Shown here one piece after another: positions 54,645-63,158 of a stretch of 64,000 bases of DNA. The stretch covers positions 124,001 through 188,000 of the forward strand of contig NZ_AJLE01000003.1 in NCBI RefSeq assembly GCF_000296775.1. The letters are read 5' to 3'. A program made the position numbers and the translations under genes. The DNA comes from Sulfurovum sp. AR. Its GTDB lineage: Bacteria; Campylobacterota; Campylobacteria; Campylobacterales; Sulfurovaceae. Under the pieces are notes generated by a model. The model searched no databases, was not told the DNA's origin, and saw only the letters and a list, made by a program, of their open reading frames with translations. Each line of letters starts with the position of its first letter. Positions within the stretch are counted from its first letter, which is position 1.

Positions 54645-54721
54645 TACATTAAAATGTATTTATAATACATTATATTAAATTAAATATACATTTAAATGTA
54701 TTTATTATACACATTTAATGT
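54645..54721. promoter_or_regulatory. Three palindromic boxes upstream of the controller gene
   Basis: TACATT-AA-AATGTA (54645-54658), TACATT-TA-AATGTA (54687-54700) and ACATT-T-AATGT (54711-54721). They lie 21-97 bases ahead of the controller start, the arrangement of C-boxes. Confidence 0.6.
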
Positions 54722-54839
54722 AAATAATTTCTTTTCCAAATACTAATGACATCAATGTTACCAATTATATACTGATAATTTTTGTCCTGTTAAAAATATG
54801 TCAAATTGTCATACTGGTGAGAATAATAACCTATTAAAA

Positions 54840-55256
54840 CTAAAGACTGTAAAATACAGCTTCGATTTTATCTGCACAATCTAATAAATTTTTTCGGATA
54901 TCTGCTTCCCAGAAACGCAAAACAATCCATCCCTTATCTTTTAGTTCTTCATTTACTTTTTTGTCCCGTTCAATATTTCTTGTGATCTTTTTGACCCAGA
55001 ATTCGGTATTCGTTTTTGGGATATATTTTTCTTCAAGCAGATACTTTCCATGCCAAAACTCAGAGTCTGCGAATACTGCCAGTTTTTTCCCTTTAAAGAC
55101 TATATCTGGTTTCCCACAAACATCTTTTGCATTTTTTTGATATCGCAATCCTCTTTTCCAAAGTTCTTTCCTCAAGAGAATTTCAATAGACGTATCTTTG
55201 GATTTAATACGACGCATATTTTCAGAACGGCCTATTGGTTGTTTCTTTCTTTTCAT
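54840..55256 (-). CDS. vsr: Very short patch repair endonuclease (Vsr)
   Basis: 138 residues. RSENMRRIKSKDTSIEILLR, LWKRGLRYQKNAKDVCGKPDIVFKGKKLAVFADSEFWHG and FWEADIRKN match Vsr. The metal-binding Asp lies in KPDIVF and the general base region in FWHG. Vsr nicks at T:G mismatches that arise when 5-methylcytosine deaminates, so it belongs with the m5C methyltransferases. The usual VDGCFWHG is ADSEFWHG here; the lost Cys suggests that the structural zinc site differs. Confidence 0.9.
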   Translation of the reverse strand: MKRKKQPIGRSENMRRIKSKDTSIEILLRKELWKRGLRYQKNAKDVCGKPDIVFKGKKLAVFADSEFWHGKYLLEEKYIPKTNTEFWVKKITRNIERDKKVNEELKDKGWIVLRFWEADIRKNLLDCADKIEAVFYSL

Positions 55257-55391
55257 CAGCTAATTTTAACATAAAAACATGATTACTGAAAAATTAGTAC
55301 ATTTTGAAGTTTTTATAAGAATTTATGCAAAATTCTGGCCAATATTGATTTAATAAGGAAAGGCTGAAAAATTAGGATAATATTGTTGTTA

Positions 55392-56732
55392 CTATAGATA
55401 AGGCACTTCAATAACTTCAAAGTTGAAAACATCATTGTTAGAAGGGTAATGCATTTTAAATTCCTTATTTTTGTAACTCTCTAAAACTTTTGGAAATATC
55501 AGAACTGCATGGATCTCTTTAGAAATATCCGGGTTTTTTCTTATTTCAACATCACGCTGAAGCTTTATTACATCCTCTATTTTCAAACCGTGTGACTCAT
55601 CACTGTCATTTTCAAAAATTTTCCATTTTGCATCTATAATAATTAATTTATCATCATATTCAAGTATATAATCAGGATTGGATGTACGCTCGGATATGTA
55701 AACTTTTTCACTTGAAATTGTATATTTTGAACTTGTTGCTGAATTAATTTTATCAAATTTTATAGTGCAGTTATTTATATTAAAATAAGGATTGTCGGGT
55801 GTCATGATCTGTTGATAAACATACCATTCATACAGGCGGTCCGGCGCAAAATAAAGTGATGTCATATGACTGACTTTTGTTACTTCTTTTTTGTTGTCAC
55901 CACTGGAATAATACTCGACTCCCAATAATGTGAGTAATGCATTATAGAGCTTACGATATTTATTGTCTTTTTTGAACAGTCCACTTATTTTCTCTTTTGT
56001 TATATCTTTCGTTTTAAAAGAAAAGCTCTTATCGGACACAAACTTATTAAGGATAATATGTTTAGTCAAACTCGCAAATTTTCTTGTTTCTTTATTTTCA
56101 GGGATACCTGAGGGTACTCTATTCTTTAAAAAGTATTCCAATGAACTGATTGATATAAATGCCAACTTCGAATATAAAACAGATACATATTTGTCCTGGT
56201 GTATTTTCGACTTATCCAGTTCTCTTATATTTTTTCCAAGATTAATTTTATGTTTAACTGACTGTGAGGTATATGAAACTAGTTTGGACGTATTTTTATT
56301 ATGTTTCTTAAAAAAGCTTCTAATTGTTTTTAACGCATCAAGATATTTAAGTTCTATCAAATCATCCATATTATTGACATGTTCAAGTGGTGAATTGTTT
56401 TCCAAAGCCATATCAACAATATTTGAATTTATAACTTTTGGATTTATCTTAGGATTATCTTTTTTTAATTCATAGTAGTTTTTTACAAATGAAAAAAAAT
56501 AGCTTTTATTTGTTTCATCATCAGACTTTTTATAGATTTTAGGAAGTACATAGATTTTGTAGTAATAGCTTTTTTCTTTAAACTGATAATATCCGATTAA
56601 ATTGTTATTTGATTTCTTGACAATCTCTTTTATATTTTTTCTAGAAATATCAGACAAAGCAATTTTATTATCATAAAAATAATCTAGGAGATTTTCATTT
56701 TCATTAAAGAAAAGTGTCTTTGTATAAATCAT
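55392..56732 (-). CDS. McrC-like restriction subunit 2
   Basis: 446 residues. An N-terminal region of about 240 residues and a C-terminal nuclease (SNPDYILEYDDKLIIIDAKWKIF near 355; LKIEDVIKLQRDVEIRKN) with the D...DxK signature of PD-(D/E)XK enzymes. This is the intact relative of the inverted fragment at 47134-47670. It follows the second McrB-like gene by 6 bases and ends the three-gene set 58882-55392. Confidence 0.82.
   Translation of the reverse strand: MIYTKTLFFNENENLLDYFYDNKIALSDISRKNIKEIVKKSNNNLIGYYQFKEKSYYYKIYVLPKIYKKSDDETNKSYFFSFVKNYYELKKDNPKINPKVINSNIVDMALENNSPLEHVNNMDDLIELKYLDALKTIRSFFKKHNKNTSKLVSYTSQSVKHKINLGKNIRELDKSKIHQDKYVSVLYSKLAFISISSLEYFLKNRVPSGIPENKETRKFASLTKHIILNKFVSDKSFSFKTKDITKEKISGLFKKDNKYRKLYNALLTLLGVEYYSSGDNKKEVTKVSHMTSLYFAPDRLYEWYVYQQIMTPDNPYFNINNCTIKFDKINSATSSKYTISSEKVYISERTSNPDYILEYDDKLIIIDAKWKIFENDSDESHGLKIEDVIKLQRDVEIRKNPDISKEIHAVLIFPKVLESYKNKEFKMHYPSNNDVFNFEVIEVPYL
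55661..55840 (-). repeat. 180-bp perfect inverted repeat, right arm
   Basis: Complement of 47222-47401; see the left arm. It lies within the C-terminal nuclease part of the McrC-like gene 2. The spacing of the arms is about 8.3 kb. Confidence 0.85.
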
Positions 56733-56738
56733 CTTATT

Positions 56739-58214
56739 CTACGTATTAGAATTAGTTTCATCAATATTTTCCGGAGTAGTAATGGATTTCTCTTCTTCTG
56801 TATTAGCATCAGTTTCTTCTGTCTCTACAGTACTATTCTCTGGTAAAAAATCGTAACTTTTATTTTGTAAATATTCGATAAGATCTTTGTATGATTCTTT
56901 TTTTATTTCATCTTTAGTAATACCAAAAGGATAATCGGTGATTTTGGATAGTATTTCTTTTAGATAATCATCATACTCCAACTCTTTGACATCCTTAAAC
57001 TCAACAACTACTTTGAGTAAGGCTTTGTAAAAAGTTTTTTTGTCTTTTACTTTTCTCCAGATTGCGTGTCCTATAACAAATCTGTCAGGATGAACTTCAT
57101 CATCCTTCATTTTACTTAAGATTTTGCTGTTTAATGATGACAAAAACTTTGCAACTTTGGGTTCTTCATAGATATCGTCATTATAGTTAGGGTAAATTTC
57201 AATTGTGTCAAACCTTCTCAATAAGTTGTCCTCAATAACTTTCTTGTCTTCTCTGAAATTTGAAGTACAAAAAACATATAAATTATCCGGAAAGATCATT
57301 TTTCTTTTTTTAATATCAGTTGATACAAGACTCGGAATTTCCACAAAGTGTGCAAACTCAGCTTCTCCACCACTTTTAGTAAAAGGAGTTGAAACTATTT
57401 TAGTAATTAAATTATCTAAAGTTTTTATATCTTTATACTCTTCTTTTACATCCTTTAAATCTTTCCCTTCCAATACATATTTTGCTATGTTTGTTCTTTT
57501 TGAAGGCTCAATCAAATAAATAAGATCTCCTATCAATTCATTCAGACTGTTTTCCTGAATCTCTTCAAGCACAAGTACAAATGCCTGTTTGGGATGAAGT
57601 ATAGCTTCATAAATATGATCAAGAATAAGCCCCTGCTTTTCTTTATACTCAATATCATGTGATGTAGTTGTATTAATTCCAATTCCCTGCATAAGGTCTG
57701 CATTGCTTGAAGCGGAATGTACATTTATTCTCAAAACATTTTCATCATTGGTACTTAATTTCAGTTCTTTATTTATAAGTGTTTTATCTATCAGATGGGA
57801 CTTTCCTGTTCCGGGAACTCCTTTGAGTAATATATTTTTATATTCAAAGTTCGTATCTGATTTACCATTATCTTCAGAAATGATTTCTACAGGAGGAGTT
57901 TCATGTATATTCGTTTCGTCAATTATAAACTTGATTGCTTTTTCATCTAGCTTAATTAAATTTTTAGAAGATCTAGTGTTATATAGAATAGTATATGGTA
58001 GGTCCACCTCATTATTTAATTCTTCTTCTCTTTTCAGTTTTAAATTCAAACCAACAATATATTTATATTTGAGACGCAATCCGCCGTGACTATAATCATC
58101 ACTATACACATAAATAATATCTTTATATTCAATTTTCCCTACTGAAGACAGTAAATCTTCGACTTCTTTTTTTACATTTACTGTATTATTGTTTTTACAG
58201 ATCCAAATACTCAT
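56739..58214 (-). CDS. McrB-like AAA+ motor 2
   Basis: 491 residues. N-terminal domain SIWICKNNNTVNVKKEVEDL to about 110, shared with motor 1. Walker A LLKGVPGTGKSHLIDK near 133, Walker B FVLVLEEIQENSLNEL near 210, and VFCTSNFREDKKVIEDNLLRRFD near 315. An acidic Thr/Glu-rich tail (TEETDANTEEEKS) ends the protein. The first base overlaps the recognition-protein stop by 4 bases (ATGA), the same arrangement as in set 1. Confidence 0.85.
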   Translation of the reverse strand: MSIWICKNNNTVNVKKEVEDLLSSVGKIEYKDIIYVYSDDYSHGGLRLKYKYIVGLNLKLKREEELNNEVDLPYTILYNTRSSKNLIKLDEKAIKFIIDETNIHETPPVEIISEDNGKSDTNFEYKNILLKGVPGTGKSHLIDKTLINKELKLSTNDENVLRINVHSASSNADLMQGIGINTTTSHDIEYKEKQGLILDHIYEAILHPKQAFVLVLEEIQENSLNELIGDLIYLIEPSKRTNIAKYVLEGKDLKDVKEEYKDIKTLDNLITKIVSTPFTKSGGEAEFAHFVEIPSLVSTDIKKRKMIFPDNLYVFCTSNFREDKKVIEDNLLRRFDTIEIYPNYNDDIYEEPKVAKFLSSLNSKILSKMKDDEVHPDRFVIGHAIWRKVKDKKTFYKALLKVVVEFKDVKELEYDDYLKEILSKITDYPFGITKDEIKKESYKDLIEYLQNKSYDFLPENSTVETEETDANTEEEKSITTPENIDETNSNT

Positions 58215-58882
58215 AGTACTTCCTCAAAGTCATCAAAACAATCAACATCTAATATGGTATTGAAAGGTACACCAATATAGTCTTTTGTACATCCCTCAAA
58301 TTCATACATTTGATACTCAAAGTTCTCTTTTCCTTTCGGGACCGTTCTACCACTTTGAACAATACCAAACTGTAGTAGATATTCTGATACATTACTTGAC
58401 AATGTCATTTTAGAACATTCTTCTTCTTCAATATAGTATTTGTTTTCAGTCTGATCTTTAGTTTTTTTTGCGGTTTTACTTTTTTGTACTTTTTTTAAAA
58501 GATATTTATAAAATCCACCTGCTCTGATACCAATATTACAATTTGAAGCTTCTTTATGCATAGTAATAACAATAAATTGACTGGGTAACAAATCCATATA
58601 CTCCGAAAAAGCACTGATTCTAAATCTAATACCATTTGAAACTTTTGAAATATTGGCAGTATACTCTTTGTCGGTATAGGTATCAATAAGTGTAAATTCA
58701 AACTTATCCGATCCTGATTCTCTATTTGGTTTTTTATTATTAATTGTCTTAATAATACCAAAATTAAGTTGTGGCCATATGTCTTTAAAGTTTTCTACAT
58801 TCTTCAGTTCTATATATGGATCACTCTTGTATTGAGTACAATTGGACATTTTTCTATCTGCTTTTACTATAAATTGTTCCAT
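58211..58882 (-). CDS. Putative DNA-recognition protein 2 (intact paralogue)
   Basis: 223 residues, unrelated to any family I can name with certainty. KNVENFKDIWPQLNFGIIKT and a FTLIDTYTDKEYTANISK beta section make up the N-terminal half; QFIVITMHKEASNCNIGIRAGGFYKYLL and a Lys-rich loop (KKVQKSKTAKKTKDQ) the middle; EGCTKDYIGVPFNTILDVDCFD the end. It is the intact version of the split protein at 50946-51603. A 21-bp palindrome covers its ribosome-binding site. Role inferred from its fixed place before McrB: DNA recognition or docking. Confidence 0.6.
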   Translation of the reverse strand: MEQFIVKADRKMSNCTQYKSDPYIELKNVENFKDIWPQLNFGIIKTINNKKPNRESGSDKFEFTLIDTYTDKEYTANISKVSNGIRFRISAFSEYMDLLPSQFIVITMHKEASNCNIGIRAGGFYKYLLKKVQKSKTAKKTKDQTENKYYIEEEECSKMTLSSNVSEYLLQFGIVQSGRTVPKGKENFEYQMYEFEGCTKDYIGVPFNTILDVDCFDDFEEVL

Positions 58883-58887
58883 TTGAT

Positions 58888-58908
58888 ACCTTAAAATAAT
58901 TTTAAGGT
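58888..58908. promoter_or_regulatory. 21-bp palindrome covering the ribosome site of the second recognition gene
   Basis: ACCTTAAAAT, A, ATTTTAAGGT: perfect 10-base arms 6 bases ahead of the start codon at 58882. The AAGG of the ribosome site lies in one arm, so a hairpin would hide it; otherwise an operator. Confidence 0.5.
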
Positions 58909-59128
58909 GTATTCTAACGAATTAAACTTATTTAGTTACATACTTACAATAACATCTAAAATATCCTCAATATATTACATATGATATTAGCGGATATTAG
59001 TTCTAACATAATAAATAATCAAAATAGTAATTTTAGAACAAAAAATGAAATATGCAAAGGTTTTTATTTTCATTTAATCGTGTGAATATTTGAATAAGTC
59101 AAAGCCTTGTAACTGACCTCATCAGCTT

Positions 59129-59533
59129 ATGAAAAGTAAAAAAATCAAAATGGACAATATCATTTATGCTGACTCAGCAAATCCAGACAAGATACAAACG
59201 ATAACCATTGAAAGATACAGAAAATTCTAGCCTGCAAAAAAGATGTACTTGCAGAGGTTGATTATTTTAAGAGTAAAAAGCTTAATGTGAATATAGGCAG
59301 TGTAAATCTAAATAAGGGACCGGAATCTTACTCATGTAAACTTGATAATAATGATCAATCTACAGAAGTACAGTTAAGCTTTTTGATGAAGTATTGGATG
59401 CTCTTGGATATGCTGTCTTTATATGGTAAAAAAGTAAAACTCAAGTAGGGATAAGAAAGTCTAATTATTTTAGAGGGTATGTAAGTAATCAAGGCTTCAG
59501 AGACTTTTATTCTGGAGGTATAAAAGGATTTTA
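59129..59533 (+). pseudogene. Decayed C-terminal part of a phage terminase large subunit
   Basis: Three frames in sequence carry terminase-like nuclease pieces: MDNIIYADSANPDKIQTI (the IYADSAxPxxI motif of the terminase nuclease), then DYFKSKKLNVNIGSVNLNKG and, after a further shift, FDEVLDALGYAVF. Stops at 59228 and frameshifts break it. The beginning of the gene is missing, so this is an old prophage remnant. Lower certainty for the part after 59430. Confidence 0.55.
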
Positions 59534-59574
59534 ATATATTGTTTGAATAAATGTAACTATTTTTAAAATGACTA

Positions 59575-59994
59575 TTATGGTAAAAGCTCTATTCCTTTTT
59601 GATAACAAATATCTTCAAAATCCCTAGCGTTAAATGTTATTAGTGCATCAGTCTTTATATCCGTATCTTCTAGTATTTGTCTAATAATATAATCTACTGA
59701 ACTATATTCTTGTCCCATTAGAGGATTTAATACAACAATAATAGAATCATCTCGATATGGAGTATCATCTATTTTCGTTACATTTGAGCCTTCAAAAAAT
59801 CTTTTAAAAGCTTCTCGCCGTTCTGGTCTCTTTACTAAACGAGTGTTTAATGTTTCATAAAGAGTTGGCCATGGTATTAAAACATTAAAATCTTCAATAT
59901 AAGTAACAAGTTCTAAGGCTTCTTCGTGATATGAGTCTCTTTCATCAAATAATGCGAACCAAAAACCACTATCTACAACAATATTCAGTGGCAT
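59575..59994 (-). CDS. PIN-domain ribonuclease toxin (VapC-like)
   Basis: 139 residues of the PIN fold: NIVVDSGFWFALFDERD with the first catalytic Asp (residue 8), TLYETLNTRLV with the Glu near 45, SVDYIIRQIL with another acidic residue and a C-terminal TDALITFNARDFEDICYQKG. PIN toxins cut tRNA or rRNA. Its start is 1 base past the stop of the upstream gene, the usual layout of a toxin-antitoxin pair. Confidence 0.75.
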   Translation of the reverse strand: MPLNIVVDSGFWFALFDERDSYHEEALELVTYIEDFNVLIPWPTLYETLNTRLVKRPERREAFKRFFEGSNVTKIDDTPYRDDSIIVVLNPLMGQEYSSVDYIIRQILEDTDIKTDALITFNARDFEDICYQKGIELLP

Positions 59995-59995
59995 C

Positions 59996-60352
59996 TTATC
60001 CGTCTATTTCAACTGTTTTATCACCAAAACCTTCCCAAGGGGAAGCTTTACGTCTACCAAAAATAAAAGTTCCTCTTACACGTGTTCCATCTGGTTCTCT
60101 ATAAACTAAATATATTCTATCACGCTTTTCAATATTCACTTTACTTTGGATGTCTTCTTTTATCTTTTTTCTTATATCATCATCCTTATTGATTTCATAT
60201 AGAAAAAAAGCCAGATTATCTCCACACTCTTTAGCACCGACATTATCTAGCCACTCATAAAGACCCGTATAATCTCCTTTTACCCCTAAATCATATGACA
60301 ACCAAAATGCTTTTTCCAACTTAATACCCTCTCTATTCAAATAAATTTTCAT
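59996..60352 (-). CDS. Candidate antitoxin upstream of the PIN toxin
   Basis: 118 residues: KIYLNREGIKLEKAFWLSYD, a helical middle and a YLVYREPDGTRVRGTFIFGR strand section. It shows no AbrB, RHH or HTH fold typical of VapB, and it is longer than most antitoxins. The role is inferred only from its place directly before the PIN gene. Confidence 0.5.
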   Translation of the reverse strand: MKIYLNREGIKLEKAFWLSYDLGVKGDYTGLYEWLDNVGAKECGDNLAFFLYEINKDDDIRKKIKEDIQSKVNIEKRDRIYLVYREPDGTRVRGTFIFGRRKASPWEGFGDKTVEIDG

Positions 60353-60556
60353 AGTTTATTAATGTAATAATACTCTATTTTTTTCACAAATAGAAATAAC
60401 CTTTATATATCAGTATGGAATGTCAACACTTTCATAGACATAAAATTATTCTGCTAACACCTTTTGACTGTTGAAATTTTGATTATATCTTTTTTCAAAC
60501 TCATTTTTTAATTATAACAAAATGTAATAATGTCCTATTGTGATTTTACTTCCAAT

Positions 60557-60779
60557 TACACATCGAGTATCATTCGAGTATCATTCGAGTATCATTCGAG
60601 TATCATTCGAGTATCATTCGACTACACATCGAGTATCAAAAATGGTAATATTGATACTAAAACAAAAAAAATCAAAACCTTGGTTGCAAAAAAAGCATAT
60701 TTAATTACGAAGAAATGATACTCGAGTATCATTCGACTACACATCGACTACACATCGACTACACATCGAGTATCATTTC
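60557..60779. repeat. Iteron-like array of 11-bp units in two clusters
   Basis: Cluster 1 (60557-60633) has seven consecutive 11-bp units, TATCATTCGAG or TACACATCGAG types, then a partial one. Cluster 2 (60727-60770) has four units, TATCATTCGAC and TACACATCGAC types, between GAAATGATACTCGAG (60712) and its mirror image ending TATCATTTC (60779). About 85 bases lie between the clusters. All units share the TCGA core and 11-bp period, close to one helical turn, as in plasmid or phage replication iterons. No spacers, so no CRISPR. Confidence 0.75.
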
Positions 60780-60801
60780 TTATTTTGGAATATTTTTTCA
60801 C

Positions 60802-60825
60802 TTTGTACCAATACGTTGGTACAAA
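60802..60825. promoter_or_regulatory. 24-bp palindrome next to the iteron-like array
   Basis: TTTGTACCAA, 4 bases, TTGGTACAAA: perfect 10-base arms. A likely protein binding site; the T-run after it would also permit a weak terminator. Confidence 0.5.
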
Positions 60826-60920
60826 AATCATTTTTTTATATCCCTCAAAAAAAAGTCATTTCCTCAGATATTTAAAATTTAAATGCCCAATACACCGCAA
60901 AGCTTGTTTTTGAGAAAAAT

Positions 60921-60955
60921 ACTAAAATTTTGAACATGGTGTTCAATATTTTAGT
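60921..60955. promoter_or_regulatory. 35-bp palindrome right of the iteron-like array
   Basis: Arms of 16 bases (ACTAAAATTTTGAACA and its complement with one mismatch) around TGG. It lies between the array and the small HTH-like gene, 333 bases upstream of that gene's start codon when read on its strand's opposite side. A binding site or hairpin. Confidence 0.5.
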
Positions 60956-61099
60956 ACAATTTTATTTGTATACATAATGATTAAACTCAAATAATACCAA
61001 TACCTAGTAACTCGATTCTTTAAAGTATTACTTTTAGTTATATAAATACTGGGGTTGATCATCGTGTTAAATAAAAAATTGTCTGTTAGCTAAAAAATT

Positions 61100-61288
61100 T
61101 TATTTTTCCAATAACTTATAATTCTCTTTCTCCTCTTGAATCAGTTTTTTTATATTCTCGACATATTCAAGAGGAAGTGCTTCAAGTGTCCGATAAAGAA
61201 TATATCGCTGTGAATTTTTATCATTTTGCCAGTTGTTAAGTGTTTTTCTGGTCACACCAAAGTTTTCAATCATTTCTTTTTTTATCAT
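61100..61288 (-). CDS. Small HTH-like protein beside the iteron-like array
   Basis: 62 residues: KEMIENFGVTRKTLNNWQNDKN is a plausible helix-turn-helix (short helix, FGVTRKTLNNWQ recognition helix), followed by a helical tail. It could bind the neighbouring repeats, but nothing proves it. The ribosome site is weak. Confidence 0.5.
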   Translation of the reverse strand: MIKKEMIENFGVTRKTLNNWQNDKNSQRYILYRTLEALPLEYVENIKKLIQEEKENYKLLEK

Positions 61289-61419
61289 TTTTTAATCTTT
61301 ATATGTAAATTTATGGATAATTATTACACAAATAGATAAATTTAACCCATTGATAAGTATTTGTATGTAATTATTATCTATATGAATATTAAATATCCAT
61401 AAATCATTCAGGAGTAAAC

Positions 61420-62313
61420 ATGAAATTTGAGTCAAGAGATAAAAGGACACTACAAAAACGTATAGATAATTTTATTTATCTTGGGAAAAAGAAACATGGA
61501 AGCAATCGGTATGATTATTCTGCAGTTCATAATGAATATAAAAATAATAGGACCCCTGTACATATAAAGTGTAATATGTGTGATAACCCTCCTTTTAAAG
61601 TTTATCCGTTTGTACATACTAATAAAAGTGATAATCAAAAGGGTACCTGTCCACATTGCTATGTACCCAAACAAACTGTACAAGAAACCAGATGGAACAA
61701 AAATATCAAACATAGAATTAAAGAGTTTAAGGTTCGCATGTTCAATAGGCATAAAGGAAGATATGCCTATCCTTATTTGGAAATAGAATATAAGAATGAA
61801 AATTCAATAATTACGGTTAAATGCAACCAGTGTAATACAAAGCCTTTTAAACGGTTGGTACGTGCACTCAAAGCAGAAGATCGTTATGCTGGTTGCGAAG
61901 TATGCAATAAGAATAAAATGGTAAAAATCATTAAGAGAAAAAATAAAATAAGGCAACTTAGAAACCGTCGGACACAAAATATTCCTCGTGATTATGGGTG
62001 TATATATAAAATCACAAATACAAAAAATAACAAATTCTATATCGGGTATACAACCATGACATCACAAAAAAGGTTAAAAGCTCATGCGGATGAAACAAGA
62101 AGAATGCAAAAAGGTCATAAAGGGAAGTCCAGTTATCTTCATAATTCTATGGCTTTTCATGGTATTGAACATTTCAAGGTGAAAGTACTGGAGGAATTTA
62201 CCAATGTCACGCCTATTTTTTTAGGAACGTTGGAAAAGGAATATATTGAAAGAGAGAAACCTCACTATAATCTCTCACCGGGTGGTGAACTTGGAGCTCA
62301 CAAAAACAAATAA
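61420..62313 (+). CDS. GIY-YIG homing-endonuclease-like protein with N-terminal Zn modules
   Basis: 297 residues. Two DUF723-like modules come first (GSNRYDYSAVHNEYKNNRTP with VHIKCNMC and CPHC near 35-85; a second with VKCNQCNTKPFKRL and CEVC near 130-165). A GIY-YIG nuclease follows: CIYKITNTKNNKFYIGYTTM near 195, with SYLHNSMAFHGIEHF and LEKEYIEREKPHYNLSPGG. GGAG precedes the ATG at 61420. Free-standing GIY-YIG enzymes are usually mobile endonucleases that cut at a phage or plasmid target. Confidence 0.85.
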   Translation: MKFESRDKRTLQKRIDNFIYLGKKKHGSNRYDYSAVHNEYKNNRTPVHIKCNMCDNPPFKVYPFVHTNKSDNQKGTCPHCYVPKQTVQETRWNKNIKHRIKEFKVRMFNRHKGRYAYPYLEIEYKNENSIITVKCNQCNTKPFKRLVRALKAEDRYAGCEVCNKNKMVKIIKRKNKIRQLRNRRTQNIPRDYGCIYKITNTKNNKFYIGYTTMTSQKRLKAHADETRRMQKGHKGKSSYLHNSMAFHGIEHFKVKVLEEFTNVTPIFLGTLEKEYIEREKPHYNLSPGGELGAHKNK

Positions 62314-62536
62314 ACTTGATTTCATAAGCATATTCTGCTGCAGTAATTATTAGTAATACAGTGACACTTACAAATGACTACATAATATATTGTTGTTCCG
62401 TCATTTATGAAGCAAAATATTAAGGAAGACTATACACAGGGAATATTAATTTAAAGAATCTTTTTCATTTTACCCTGAGTCAACATTCTTTAATTATATT
62501 TCCATTAGAATGATTTAAACTATTGACTGGGTTTAA

Positions 62537-63154
62537 ATGACATATAATACACTATCCTATTATGATAAAAATGCAATGCATTTATCAGACAGATATGAAT
62601 CTGCAAATGTTGACCATTTGCATTCTTTACTACTGGATATCTTTCCAAATAGATCTCATTTGTTGGAAATTGGGTGTGGATCAGGGAGAGATGCTTCCTT
62701 CATGGTAAAAAATAAATTTGACATTCTTGCCACAGATGGATCCAAAGAAATGATCGAAACAGCAAAACAATGCCACCCTGAAATAAGCAATTCACTTTGT
62801 TTAATGCAGATTCCTGAGGACCTTTCATTTGAACCTTCTTCTTTTGACGGCGTTTACTCCATAGCAACTTTAATGCATCTACAAAAAAATGAGATTGAAT
62901 CTACTATTTATAAAATTTCTACAATCATTAAAAAAGGTGCTAACTTTCTCTTCTCCGTATCAATTCAAAGAGATGACATTGATAATCAAGGAAAAGATAA
63001 AATGGGGAGACATTTCACCACTATGCCTGAGAGTGAATGGATCAGTTATTGTGAAAAGTATGGTATGCGGTTCAAATATTCAAAAATTACCGGAGATGGA
63101 CTCAATAGAGATGGAATCGTTTGGCTTACCTGTGTTGTCAAAAAAGAAGAATAA
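62537..63154 (+). CDS. Class I SAM-dependent methyltransferase
   Basis: 205 residues. HLLEIGCGSGRDASFMVKNK near 38-57 is the SAM-binding motif I, ATDGSKEMIETAKQ the acidic motif II, and FDGVYSIATLMHL the post-motif region. It has no DNA-methylase catalytic motif (NPPY or PC), so a small-molecule or tellurite-type (TehB-like) substrate is likelier. The next gene, an HNH endonuclease, begins 4 bases after its stop, so the two probably form a pair. Confidence 0.85.
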   Translation: MTYNTLSYYDKNAMHLSDRYESANVDHLHSLLLDIFPNRSHLLEIGCGSGRDASFMVKNKFDILATDGSKEMIETAKQCHPEISNSLCLMQIPEDLSFEPSSFDGVYSIATLMHLQKNEIESTIYKISTIIKKGANFLFSVSIQRDDIDNQGKDKMGRHFTTMPESEWISYCEKYGMRFKYSKITGDGLNRDGIVWLTCVVKKEE

Positions 63155-63158
63155 TCTA

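Noticed and set aside
60530-60718. 62-codon frame through the 11-bp repeats
   Set aside because: The periodic peptide just reflects the repeat units; DNA-level symmetry explains it better.
60557-60779. CRISPR array
   Set aside because: Units are adjacent 11-mers without spacers, and no cas gene is present.
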